Positions 54,082 through 61,634 of a stretch of 64,000 nucleotides of DNA are shown here, piece by piece. Position 1 is the stretch's first letter; every line of letters begins with the position of its first letter. The DNA lies in NCBI RefSeq assembly GCF_900114385.1, contig NZ_FOSW01000001.1, positions 124,001 through 188,000 of the forward strand. The letters run 5' to 3'. Source of the stretch: Geodermatophilus ruber. Lineage in GTDB: Bacteria > Actinomycetota > Actinomycetes > Mycobacteriales > Geodermatophilaceae. Under the pieces are notes generated by a model. The model worked only from the letters and a program-made list of their open reading frames with translations, searched no databases and was not told the DNA's origin. Position numbers and translations under genes: made by a program.

Positions 54082-55089
54082 CTAGGGCTGGACGGCGGTC
54101 GGTTCCCTCACCAGCTCGACGCCGAAGCGCTGCCGCACGGTCGCGACGATCGTGTCGGCGAAGGCGAGCAGCTCGGCGGCGGTCGCGCCCTCCTCGGTGG
54201 TGAGCGCGAGGCTGTGCCGGGACGACGTCCCCACGTGCCCCTGCCGGGTGCCGCGGCCGAACCCTGCGTGCTGCACCAGCCAGGCTGCGCTGAGCTTGAC
54301 CTGCCCGTCCCCGGCGGGCCAGCTCGGGCAGCCCTCGACCGCCCGCGCCGCCGGGATGACCGGGTTGGTGAAGAACGACCCGGCGCTGCGGCTGTCGGGG
54401 TCGGCCGGGTCGAGCACCATCCCCTTCCCGCGGCGCAGCTGCAGCACCGCGGTCCGGACGTCGGCCAGCGGGGCGCTCGCGCCGAGCTCGACGCCGAGCG
54501 TGCGGGCGAGCTCGGCGTAGCCGACCGGCCGGGAGCGCTCGCCGGGCTCCAGCTCGAAGGTGACGGTGAGGACGACGAAGCGGCCCGGCTCGCGCTTGAG
54601 CCGGCTGTCGCGGTAGGCGAACCCGCACTCGGCGGGCGACAGGGTGCGCTCGGCCTTCTCCGCCCGGTCGTAGACGCGGACCGCGGTGATGGCCTGGGCG
54701 ACCTCCTGGCCGTAGGCGCCGACGTTCTGCACGGGGGTGGCGCCGGTCGAGCCGGGGATGCCGGACATCGCCTCCAACCCGGCGAGCCGCTGATCGACGG
54801 TGAACGCCACGAGGTCGTCCCACGGCTCCCCGGCCTGCACCTCCAGCCGGGAGCCGGCGCGCTCGACGCCGCCGCTGCGGATGAGGACCACGTCCCCGGG
54901 CCACCCCGCATCGGGGGCGACGAGGTTGGACCCGCCGCCGAGGACGAGCAGCGGCCGGCCGGCCTCGTCGGCGTCCCGCACGGCGTCGACCAGCTCCGCC
55001 GCGTCGGTGACCTCGACGAGCCGGTCGATCGGGCCGCCCACCCCCAGCGTGGTGAGCTCGGCGAGCCGGGCGTCGCGTCGGACCTGCAC
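54082..55089 (-). CDS. murB: UDP-N-acetylenolpyruvoylglucosamine reductase
   Basis: FAD enzyme of peptidoglycan precursor synthesis (335 residues). LTTLGVGGP near the N-terminus, VLGGGSNL, IPGSTGATPVQNVGAYGQE, the tyrosine in FAYRDSRLK, and the catalytic serine region SAGSFFTNP mark the family. The C-terminal HSLALTTEEGA segment is normal. GTG at 55089 starts MQVRRDARLAELTT. It corresponds to Rv0482. Confidence 0.95.
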   Translation of the reverse strand: MQVRRDARLAELTTLGVGGPIDRLVEVTDAAELVDAVRDADEAGRPLLVLGGGSNLVAPDAGWPGDVVLIRSGGVERAGSRLEVQAGEPWDDLVAFTVDQRLAGLEAMSGIPGSTGATPVQNVGAYGQEVAQAITAVRVYDRAEKAERTLSPAECGFAYRDSRLKREPGRFVVLTVTFELEPGERSRPVGYAELARTLGVELGASAPLADVRTAVLQLRRGKGMVLDPADPDSRSAGSFFTNPVIPAARAVEGCPSWPAGDGQVKLSAAWLVQHAGFGRGTRQGHVGTSSRHSLALTTEEGATAAELLAFADTIVATVRQRFGVELVREPTAVQP

Positions 55090-55109
55090 CCGCCCACGCT
55101 AACCGGGGC

Positions 55110-55115
55110 TAGGCT
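55110..55115 (+). promoter_or_regulatory. -10 box of the methyltransferase gene (leaderless)
   Basis: TAGGCT followed by eight bases and the GTG at 55124; no ribosome site is present. It lies in the 34-bp gap from the divergent murB. Confidence 0.5.
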
Positions 55116-55123
55116 CTGGACCG

Positions 55124-55984
55124 GTGAGCGAGGCAGGAGGCGGAGACCACAAGCGCCGGGCGGTGCTCGCTCCCCGGAAGGCGAACCCGCGGCTGGCCGC
55201 CGGGCGGGCGCGTGCCCTGGGCCTGCCGACGCGCGGTACCACCAACACCAATCGGCTGCGCCGGGTCGACCGCTGGGTGGTGGCCACCCAGATTCCCCGG
55301 CTGCGGGACGCCGCCCGTCCCCTCGTCGTCGACCTCGGCTACGGCTCCTCGGCGGTGACCACGCTGGAGATGGCCGACCGGCTCGGGCCCGAGGTGCACG
55401 GCCTGGAGGTGGTCGGCCTGGAGATCGACCCGGCGCGGGTGGCGGCGGTGGCGGCCGACCGGGACCCGCCGCGGGTGGACTTCCGGGTAGGCGGCTTCGA
55501 GCTGGCCGGGCTGCGGCCGGTGCTGGTGCGGGCGTTCAACGTGCTGCGCCAGTACGACCTGGAGTCGGCAGCGCACGCCTGGGAGACCATGCGGGCCGCG
55601 CTGGGCCCGGGCGGCCTGCTGGTCGAGGGCACCAGCGACGAGTGGGGCCGCCGCGCGGCGTGGGTGGCGCTGGACGCCGACGGGCCGCTGACCCTGACGC
55701 TGTCGGCCCGGGTGACCGATCTCGGTTCGCCGTCGGACCTCGCCGAGCGGCTGCCCAAGGCGCTCATCCACCACAACGTCCCCGGCCAGCCGGTCCACGA
55801 GTTCCTGCGCGCCCTGGACGCGGCGTGGGCCTCCGCCGCGGGCCTGTCCACCTTCGGCGCCCGCCAGCGCTGGACGGCGGCCGTCGAGGCCCTGGCCGAG
55901 CAGGGCTGGCCACTGGTCGGGTCCACCCGCCGCTGGAAGCACGGCGAGGTGACCGTGCGCTGGTCGGCCGTCGCCCCGGTCTGA
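55124..55984 (+). CDS. Class I SAM-dependent methyltransferase-like protein
   Basis: A 286-residue Rossmann-type methyltransferase. Motif I is VVDLGYGSSAVTTLEMA (67-83), followed by VVGLEIDPARV and VRAFNVLRQYD. The N-terminal KANPRLAAGRARALGLPTRGTT is basic. Substrate unknown. The C-terminal part (STFGARQRWTAAVEALAEQG, then VGSTRRWKHGEVTVRW) has no motif I can name. It is divergent from murB. Confidence 0.82.
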   Translation: MSEAGGGDHKRRAVLAPRKANPRLAAGRARALGLPTRGTTNTNRLRRVDRWVVATQIPRLRDAARPLVVDLGYGSSAVTTLEMADRLGPEVHGLEVVGLEIDPARVAAVAADRDPPRVDFRVGGFELAGLRPVLVRAFNVLRQYDLESAAHAWETMRAALGPGGLLVEGTSDEWGRRAAWVALDADGPLTLTLSARVTDLGSPSDLAERLPKALIHHNVPGQPVHEFLRALDAAWASAAGLSTFGARQRWTAAVEALAEQGWPLVGSTRRWKHGEVTVRWSAVAPV

Positions 55985-56112
55985 ACCGCCGCACCGAACC
56001 GGCTGGAGGCGACCGGCGCGCACCTGCTGCGCCGGCTCTGGGCCGCCCGGCCGAGGTGCTCGTCGGGGGCGACCCGGCGGCCGAGCTGCTCCTGCGGGGA
56101 CGATGACTCCCC

Positions 56113-56976
56113 GTGGCACGTTCACAGCGCACCGAACCCGTCCTCCCGCCCGGGCCCACCGAGGTCGACGGCGGCACCGCCGAGCTCCTGGGGGACGCCG
56201 ACCGGGACGGCTCGTGGGTGCTCCTGGTGAACGACACTCCCCAGTCGCACGTCGACCTCGACGACCCGGCGCACCTGGAGTTCGAGTACGTCCGCCGGAT
56301 GGGCCACGTCCTCGACCTGGTGGCCGAGGAGGGGCAGCCGATCGACGCCGTCCACCTGGGTGGCGGCGCCCTCACCCTCCCCCGCTACGTCGCGGTGACC
56401 CGCCCCGGCTCCCGGCAGCGGGTGGTCGAGATCGACCAGCGGCTGACCGACCTGGTCCGCGCCCACCTGCCGCTCCCGCGCGGCGCCCGCATCCGGGTCC
56501 GCGCCGCCGACGCCCGCGCCGGCCTCGAGGCGCTACCGGCGGCCTCCGCCGACGTCGTGGTCAGCGACGTCTTCGCCGGCGCCCGCACCCCGGCACACCT
56601 GACCAGCGTCGAGTACGCGGCGCAGGCCCGGCGCGTGCTGCGCCCGGGCGGGGTCTTCGTCGTCAACGTGGCCGACGGACCGCCGCTGCGGTTCGCCCGC
56701 TCGCAGGTGGCGACGCTGGGCGCGGTCTTCCGCTCCGTCTGCCTGCTCGCTGAACCCGGCGCCCTGCGCGGCCGCCGCTTCGGCAACGCGGTGGCCGTCG
56801 CCTCCGATGCCGCGCTACCGATCCCCGCGCTGGTCCGCCGGTGCGCCTCCGACCCCATGCCCAGCCGGGTGGTGGAGGGCGCGGACCTGGTCGCGTTCGC
56901 CGGCGGGGCCCGACCGGTGCACGACGCCGACGCGGTCGCCTCGCCCGAGCCGCCGGAGGGTGTCTTCAGCCGCTGA
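56113..56976 (+). CDS. Spermidine synthase-like (PABS) protein
   Basis: A 287-residue protein of the spermidine/spermine synthase fold. The core shows VHLGGGALTLPRYVA, VVEIDQRLTDLV, a VVVSDVFAG strand and RRVLRPGGVFVVNVADG. It lacks the long N-terminal beta domain of true spermidine synthases, so polyamine transfer is uncertain and the group is often only annotated as fused or orphan spermidine synthase. It lies 128 bp after the methyltransferase gene; that gap shows no clear promoter. Confidence 0.8.
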   Translation: MARSQRTEPVLPPGPTEVDGGTAELLGDADRDGSWVLLVNDTPQSHVDLDDPAHLEFEYVRRMGHVLDLVAEEGQPIDAVHLGGGALTLPRYVAVTRPGSRQRVVEIDQRLTDLVRAHLPLPRGARIRVRAADARAGLEALPAASADVVVSDVFAGARTPAHLTSVEYAAQARRVLRPGGVFVVNVADGPPLRFARSQVATLGAVFRSVCLLAEPGALRGRRFGNAVAVASDAALPIPALVRRCASDPMPSRVVEGADLVAFAGGARPVHDADAVASPEPPEGVFSR

Positions 56977-57144
56977 GCGCAGCCTGGAACGCCGCCGGCG
57001 CCCCGCGACCGCCTGGACGGCAACGCCGGTCAGCGGCCAGCCGTGGACGGCGGCCGAGCAGCCCCGGGGTGGCGGTGCCGAGCCCGTCGACGTCGGCCGC
57101 GGTGAGGTCGCCCGGAACCGCACGCAGGAGCATGGCCGGAACCG

Positions 57145-57150
57145 TAGGGT
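57145..57150 (+). promoter_or_regulatory. -10 box of the PspC gene (leaderless)
   Basis: TAGGGT followed by seven bases and the ATG at 57158. The 181-bp gap upstream holds nothing else recognisable. Confidence 0.5.
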
Positions 57151-57157
57151 CGGCACC

Positions 57158-57361
57158 ATGACCTCGCCCGCGCGCCGTCCCCCGCTCCGCCGTGACACCC
57201 GGCACCGCGTGATCGCCGGCGTCTGCGCGGGCCTGGCCCGGCGCTACGGCCTGTCGGTGACCGCCCTGCGGCTGGCGTTCGTGCTCTCCTGCATCCTGCC
57301 CGGACCGCAGTTCATCGCCTACCTGCTGCTGTGGGTGCTCATCCCGGCCGACAGCCGGTGA
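57158..57361 (+). CDS. PspC domain protein
   Basis: A 67-residue protein that is essentially one PspC domain: a basic N-terminus, IAGVCAGLARRYGLSVTALR, then a long hydrophobic stretch (FVLSCILPGPQFIAYLLLWVLIP). PspC proteins respond to membrane stress with PspA; no pspA is in the window. It is convergent with the DUF2516 gene. Confidence 0.88.
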   Translation: MTSPARRPPLRRDTRHRVIAGVCAGLARRYGLSVTALRLAFVLSCILPGPQFIAYLLLWVLIPADSR

Positions 57362-57379
57362 CGACGACGGCCGGCGGTC

Positions 57380-57667
57380 TCACCAGCTGCTGCCGCCCCG
57401 GCGCAGCCCGCGGACGGCGGGCCGTACGTCGACGAGGTAGACGATGGCCGCGATGACGGCCGGCAGCCCGAGGAAGCTCATGGGCCCCTGCCAGAGGATG
57501 ACCAGCACCGCCAGTCCGGTGATCGCTCCCCAGGCGGGCTTGGTGAGCTTCCCCGTCGCGACGTAGCCGGCGGCCGGGCGGATCAGCGCGTCGATGAAGG
57601 CCCACGCGGTCAGCGCCAGGGCTCCGTAGAGGAGGACGAGGTAGACGACCCCGTCGAAGGACGGCAT
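57380..57667 (-). CDS. DUF2516 family membrane protein
   Basis: A 95-residue protein with two or three helices (about 5-25, 47-62 and 63-80), resembling Rv0476, which follows hbhA in mycobacteria. KPAWGAITGLAVL and VYLVDVRPAVRG are the conserved-looking parts. ATG at 57667 is preferred to an upstream in-frame ATG. Function unknown. Confidence 0.85.
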   Translation of the reverse strand: MPSFDGVVYLVLLYGALALTAWAFIDALIRPAAGYVATGKLTKPAWGAITGLAVLVILWQGPMSFLGLPAVIAAIVYLVDVRPAVRGLRRGGSSW

Positions 57668-57754
57668 GCCCGAAGGGTACTCGCCGACACCCTGGGGCGA
57701 GAGCAGCGCGCAGCACCGGTTCGGCACCGCGCCCAGGTCAGGGCGGGTTCCGAA

Positions 57755-57800
57755 CGCCGCAGGGCCCCCGAGCGCGGTGCGGCTCGGGGGCCCTGCGGCG
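57755..57800 (-). terminator. Terminator after the HbhA-like gene
   Basis: A 19-bp perfect stem (57755-57773 with 57782-57800) and an 8-base loop, 10 bp downstream of the HbhA-like stop, separating it from the DUF2516 gene. Confidence 0.88.
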
Positions 57801-57810
57801 GGTGCGAGGG

Positions 57811-58584
57811 TCAGTCGTCGGTCTTGGCGGGCACCGCGGTGGGGTCGGTGCGCTTGGCCGTGCGGGCACGGGTGACCCGCGCCGAGGTCGTGGCCTTGTT
57901 GCTCTTGCGGGCCGCCGAGGGCTTCTTGGCCGGCTTGGCCGGGGCGGGCTCCTCGGCGACGGTGAGGGTCGACGTGGCCGCCTCGGCCGCGGAGGAGGTC
58001 TTCTCCTCGACCCGGTCCACGGCCTTCGTCACCTTCGCCGAGGTCTTCTGCGCCCGCGAGGTCACCTCGTCGGAGGCCTCGCTGACGGTCTCGGCCGTCT
58101 CCTCGAGGATGTCCTCGAGCCGGTCCTCGACCGCGTCCACGGCGCGCTCGGCGCGGCTGACCACCGTGCGGAACCCGGGCTGGCGGCGCAGCTCCTCGAC
58201 CACCTCGGCGCCGCGCACGGCGAGGGACTCGATCGTGGCCACCGCCTGGGTGCGGGCCACGCTGACCAGGCCGGTCACGGTGCCCACGACCGCGTCGGGG
58301 CGGACGGCGGCGGCCACGTGCTGCGCGGAGGTGCGGGCGGACTGCACGGCGCCGCGGGCGCGGCCGGCGGCCTCCCCGGCACGGGTGCGGGCCTCCTTGG
58401 CGGCCAGGTCGGCCTGGACCTGGGCCTCGCCGGGCAGGGCCTCGGCCCGCTGGACGAGCGAGCCGACGACGGAGCGGGCGCGCTCGACGGCCAGGTCACC
58501 GGCGCCGACGGCGGCCAGCAGGGCGGTCTTGTTGCGGACGGCGACGGTCTCGCCGACGTGCTTGAGGGTCTGGGTGGCGGTCAT
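57811..58584 (-). CDS. HbhA-like helical protein with Lys/Ala-rich tail
   Basis: A 257-residue, almost wholly helical protein. Residues 15-205 are Ala/Glu/Arg/Val-rich with heptad-like spacing (coiled coil); residues 208-257 are a Lys/Ala/Pro/Thr tail (AKPAKKPSAARKSNK). This is the layout of the mycobacterial heparin-binding hemagglutinin (Rv0475), whose Lys-rich tail binds heparan sulfate. In a soil bacterium a host-adhesion role is unlikely; a cell-surface or lipid-inclusion role has been proposed for relatives. It overlaps the XRE gene (ATGA). Confidence 0.75.
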   Translation of the reverse strand: MTATQTLKHVGETVAVRNKTALLAAVGAGDLAVERARSVVGSLVQRAEALPGEAQVQADLAAKEARTRAGEAAGRARGAVQSARTSAQHVAAAVRPDAVVGTVTGLVSVARTQAVATIESLAVRGAEVVEELRRQPGFRTVVSRAERAVDAVEDRLEDILEETAETVSEASDEVTSRAQKTSAKVTKAVDRVEEKTSSAAEAATSTLTVAEEPAPAKPAKKPSAARKSNKATTSARVTRARTAKRTDPTAVPAKTDD

Positions 58585-59093
58585 GCCGACTCCTTCGATG
58601 CGCGGGAGGGAGAGGTCTGCGGTGCGGGGTGCTCGGTGGCGGAGCTCGCGGTGTGCTCCCGGACGTAGGTCTCGTAGAGCTCGAGCAGGACGGCCTTGTG
58701 CCGCTCGGAGAGCGAGGGGTCGGAGCGGATCGCCGCCACGGTGTCCGGGTTGCCGGACCGGCGGTCGAGGATCCCGGCCTGCTCGTAGAGCGTCTCGGCC
58801 GAGATCTTCAGCCCCTTGGCGATGGCGGCCAGGATCTCCGCCGAGGGCTTGCGCAGCCCCCGCTCCACCTGCGACAGGTACGGGTTGCTCACCCCGGCCG
58901 TGCGGGCGAGCTCCCGGAGGGACACCCGGGCGGCGTTGCGCTGCTCCCGGATGAACTCCCCGACCTGCGTGCTGGTCGCGGAGACCTTGGACCGCTCCGC
59001 GGCCACCGTCTCCGCGACGTTGCCCGCCAGTTGGTCCACCTTCTCTCGGACGGTGGTCACCTGGTCGCGGACGAATTCCCCGGGCGTCTGCAC
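58581..59093 (-). CDS. XRE-family transcriptional regulator (Rv0474-like)
   Basis: A 170-residue protein with an N-terminal helical segment (1-44), an XRE HTH at 46-104 (VSLRELARTAGVSNPYLSQVERG) and a C-terminal helix pair. Same neighbour relation as Rv0474-hbhA. GTG at 59093 was chosen because it follows a clear promoter by seven bases; a TTG at 59139-59141 would add 16 residues and overlap that promoter. Coupled by ATGA to the HbhA-like gene. Confidence 0.9.
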   Translation of the reverse strand: MQTPGEFVRDQVTTVREKVDQLAGNVAETVAAERSKVSATSTQVGEFIREQRNAARVSLRELARTAGVSNPYLSQVERGLRKPSAEILAAIAKGLKISAETLYEQAGILDRRSGNPDTVAAIRSDPSLSERHKAVLLELYETYVREHTASSATEHPAPQTSPSRASKESA

Positions 59094-59100
59094 GGGTCCG

Positions 59101-59129
59101 ACGCTAGCGCCGGCTGCTAACTCTTGCAA
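59101..59129 (-). promoter_or_regulatory. Promoter of the XRE/HbhA-like operon
   Basis: On the minus strand TTGCAA (59129-59124), a 17-bp spacer, TAGCGT (59106-59101), then seven bases to the GTG at 59093. It is the best complete -35/-10 pair among the leaderless genes here. Confidence 0.7.
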
Positions 59130-59182
59130 GCGGTAGAGCAAGCACTTCCGGGGTGAGACGGCTCACATCCGCGCGGTTCGGC

Positions 59183-60151
59183 TCAACCTTCCAGCAGCGC
59201 GGCCGCGAGCACCTCGCCGACCACGCCGTCCCCACCCGACACCGGCGTCAGCGCCCACCGGGCCAGCTGCTCGGCCGGGACGCCGAGCCGCCGCAGCCCG
59301 GCGCACAGGGCCGGCATGCGGCCGCGGTCGCCGCCGTCGTCCAGCTTGAGCGCCACCGCACCGCGGCCGGGCAGCGCAGCCACGTGCACGCCGTCGGCGC
59401 CGCCCTTGACCAGCAGCCCGCCCACCGCGCGCATCAGCTCGGTGTCCTCCCGCCCCGTGCCGGCGACGAACCACGGGGCGGCCCGCATGGCGTCGGCGAC
59501 CGCCCGCTCGGGGCTCCCCGGCGGCGCCTCGACCAGCGCCAGCACGCCGCGGGCCAGGCCGCTCAGCGGCAGCGCGTGCTGGGGCGCGCCGCAGCCGTCC
59601 ACGACGACGGCGGCCACCGGCGACTCGGCGGTCTCGGCCAGCCGGGCCTCGATCGCCTGCTGCAGCGGGTGCGCGGGGTCCAGGTAGCCGTCGATGGGCC
59701 AGCCGGCCGCCACGCAGGCCGACAGCATCGCCGCGTGCTTGCCCGAGCAGTTCATCGCCGGCCGCTCCGGCGCCCGCCCGGCCATCAGCCAGGCGGCGCG
59801 CGTGCCCTCGTGCGAGGGCAGGGCCGGCGGGCAGCCCAGGGCGTCGGGGGTCAACCCGACGGCGGCCAGCATCCCGGCGACCAGCTCCCGGTGGCCGTCC
59901 TCACCGGAGTGCGAGCCGGCACCGATCGCCAGCTCCTCGCCGGAGCGGGGCGCCCAGCCGGCTGCCAGCAGCGCGGTCGCCTGTACCGGCTTGTTCGCCG
60001 AGCGAGGCAGCACCGGCCGGTCGACGTCCCCGGCGGCGAGGAGCACGCGCCCGTCGGCACCGACGGCGACCAGCGCGCCGCGGTGCACCGACTCGAGGAA
60101 CCCCGCGCGCCACACCTCGACCATCACGGGGCTCTCGGGCCAGGAAGTCAC
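59183..60151 (-). CDS. Asparaginase, Rhizobium etli AnsA-type
   Basis: Serine-type asparaginase of 322 residues, unrelated to the E. coli enzymes. The SxxK pair S51-K54 (LPRSANKPVQ) and metal-site residues C135 and K138 (NCSGKHA) with C187 (VDGCGAPQ) match the ReAV enzyme almost position for position. It hydrolyses asparagine to aspartate and ammonia. GTG at 60151 is the first candidate; ATG at 60124 is possible. Intact and likely active. Confidence 0.9.
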   Translation of the reverse strand: MTSWPESPVMVEVWRAGFLESVHRGALVAVGADGRVLLAAGDVDRPVLPRSANKPVQATALLAAGWAPRSGEELAIGAGSHSGEDGHRELVAGMLAAVGLTPDALGCPPALPSHEGTRAAWLMAGRAPERPAMNCSGKHAAMLSACVAAGWPIDGYLDPAHPLQQAIEARLAETAESPVAAVVVDGCGAPQHALPLSGLARGVLALVEAPPGSPERAVADAMRAAPWFVAGTGREDTELMRAVGGLLVKGGADGVHVAALPGRGAVALKLDDGGDRGRMPALCAGLRRLGVPAEQLARWALTPVSGGDGVVGEVLAAALLEG

Positions 60152-60153
60152 CC

Positions 60154-60213
60154 GGCCCCCTTGCAGGGGCCCACCGCGAGCGTGCGAGTGGTGGGGGGCA
60201 AGGGAGTCCTCTT
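60154..60213. repeat. Dispersed intergenic repeat, copy B
   Basis: Fills the gap between the asparaginase and rsiG-like genes. It has a GGCCCC-n6-GGGGCC hairpin, then CCCACC ... GGTGGG around the core GAGCGTGCGA, then GGCAAGGGAGTCCTC. The order of elements equals copy A. Confidence 0.65.
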
Positions 60214-60774
60214 TCAGTGCCGGCCCTCGGCGGCGAGCAGCGCCGCGACGTCGGCCTCGCCGTCCTGGTACCGGCGGCCGAGCTCGGCGGCCAGCCCGTC
60301 CATGACCCGCTGGACGCCGCGGCGCCGCTCCGACAGCGAGCCCTCGGCGGTGGCCAGGGCGCGCGCGGCCCGCTCCAGGTCGGCGTCGGCCAGCTCGGGG
60401 ACCGCCGAGAGGTCCACGCCCGGGGTCAGCGCGTTCACCCAGGACTCGTACTCCTCGGGCGCGGCCGGCTGCACCGTCTGGTGCCGGCCGAGGCCGTGCG
60501 CGGGGCCGCGGCCCTTCTCCGCGAGGATCTCCGGCAGCAGGTCGACCAGCGAGCGGCCGTCGTCCTCGGCGCGGCGCTGCAGCTCGCGGCGGACGATGTC
60601 CAGCCGGCCCTGCAGCAGCCGGCGGGTGTAGGAGAGGTTGACCTCCTCCTGCTCGGCCTGGCGGCGCAGCCGGCGGACGTCGGCCATCGGCCGCTGCACC
60701 GCGGCCTCGAGGAAGCCGGGGTCGAGCAGCGCGTCGACGGCGGCGCCGCCGGCGGGGATCGGTTCGCGGGTCAC
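60214..60774 (-). CDS. rsiG: RsiG-like cyclic-di-GMP-binding anti-sigma factor
   Basis: A 186-residue soluble, helical protein. It contains E44-x3-S48-x2-R51-x3-Q55-x3-D59 and again E144-x3-S148-x2-R151-x3-Q155-x3-D159, two perfect copies of the E(X)3S(X)2R(X)3Q(X)3D motif by which Streptomyces RsiG binds c-di-GMP to sequester the sigma factor WhiG. The helices around residues 30-85 and 125-180 would pair as a coiled coil. It is not next to a sigma gene but in an operon with BKACE, ygfZ and a Fur-family gene. GTG at 60774 overlaps the BKACE stop. Confidence 0.85.
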   Translation of the reverse strand: MTREPIPAGGAAVDALLDPGFLEAAVQRPMADVRRLRRQAEQEEVNLSYTRRLLQGRLDIVRRELQRRAEDDGRSLVDLLPEILAEKGRGPAHGLGRHQTVQPAAPEEYESWVNALTPGVDLSAVPELADADLERAARALATAEGSLSERRRGVQRVMDGLAAELGRRYQDGEADVAALLAAEGRH

Positions 60775-61634
60775 GGAGATGCCTCCACGGGAGTGCGCGG
60801 CGAGATGCCCAGCAGGGTGCGGGCGTCGCTAGTACTCATCGGCGGGCGCTGCGCGATCCGGGCAAGTCCGGCCGCGCGGGCCACCAGTTGCGCGTTGTCC
60901 CGCACCGGCTCGCCGGGGGCGTAGGTGAGCGTGTCCTCCATGCCCACCCGCAGATGCCCGCCGGCCGACAGCGCCGCGAGCATCACCGGCAGCGAGGTAC
61001 GACCGACCCCGGTCGCGGCGAAGGTGGCGCCGGCCGGCAGGAAGGGCAGGCACGCGGTCAGCGCCTGCGCGGTGCCGGGCATCCCGCCGGGCACCCCCAT
61101 GACGAGGTCGGCGTGCACGTGGCCGCCGTGCGGCGGGCCGTGCCGGTCGAGCAGCCGGGCCAGTGTGGCCAGGTGGCCGAGGTCGAACACCTCGTACTCC
61201 GGGACGATGCCGCGCTGCTGCATCTGCGTGTGCAGCTCGACGATGAGGTCCCAGGGGTTGCTGAACACGTCGCGGCCGAAGTTCACCGTGCCCAGCGAGA
61301 GCGAGGCGGCGTCGGGCGCGGCGTCGAGGACGGCCAGCCGGGCGTCGAACGGGTCGGTCACCGCTCCGCCGGTCGAGAGCTGGACGACGAGGTCGGTGGC
61401 CTCCCGGACAGCGGCGACCACCTCGCGCACGTACCCGAGGTCGAGGGTGGGCCGGGTCTCGGCGTCCCGGATGTGCAGGTGGATCACCGCCGCGCCGACC
61501 GCCTGGCAGTCCCGCGCGGTGGCCACCACCTCCTCGACGGTCACCGGCAGCGCCGGGACGTCGGCCTTGGCGGACTCCGCCCCCGTGGGAGCGACCGTGA
61601 TCAGCGTGCCGGCGGGGAAGCCAGTCGGGGTCAC
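60771..61634 (-). CDS. BKACE family protein (beta-keto acid cleavage enzyme, DUF849)
   Basis: A 287-residue TIM-barrel enzyme related to 3-keto-5-aminohexanoate cleavage enzyme. Zinc ligands are H52 and H54 in VIHLHIRD with further His in GHVHADLVMG; ITVAPTGAESAKAD opens the barrel and LRVGMEDTL closes it. BKACE enzymes split a beta-keto acid with acetyl-CoA; the substrate is unknown. No lysine fermentation genes are near. GTG at 61634 overlaps the ygfZ stop. Confidence 0.88.
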   Translation of the reverse strand: MTPTGFPAGTLITVAPTGAESAKADVPALPVTVEEVVATARDCQAVGAAVIHLHIRDAETRPTLDLGYVREVVAAVREATDLVVQLSTGGAVTDPFDARLAVLDAAPDAASLSLGTVNFGRDVFSNPWDLIVELHTQMQQRGIVPEYEVFDLGHLATLARLLDRHGPPHGGHVHADLVMGVPGGMPGTAQALTACLPFLPAGATFAATGVGRTSLPVMLAALSAGGHLRVGMEDTLTYAPGEPVRDNAQLVARAAGLARIAQRPPMSTSDARTLLGISPRTPVEASP

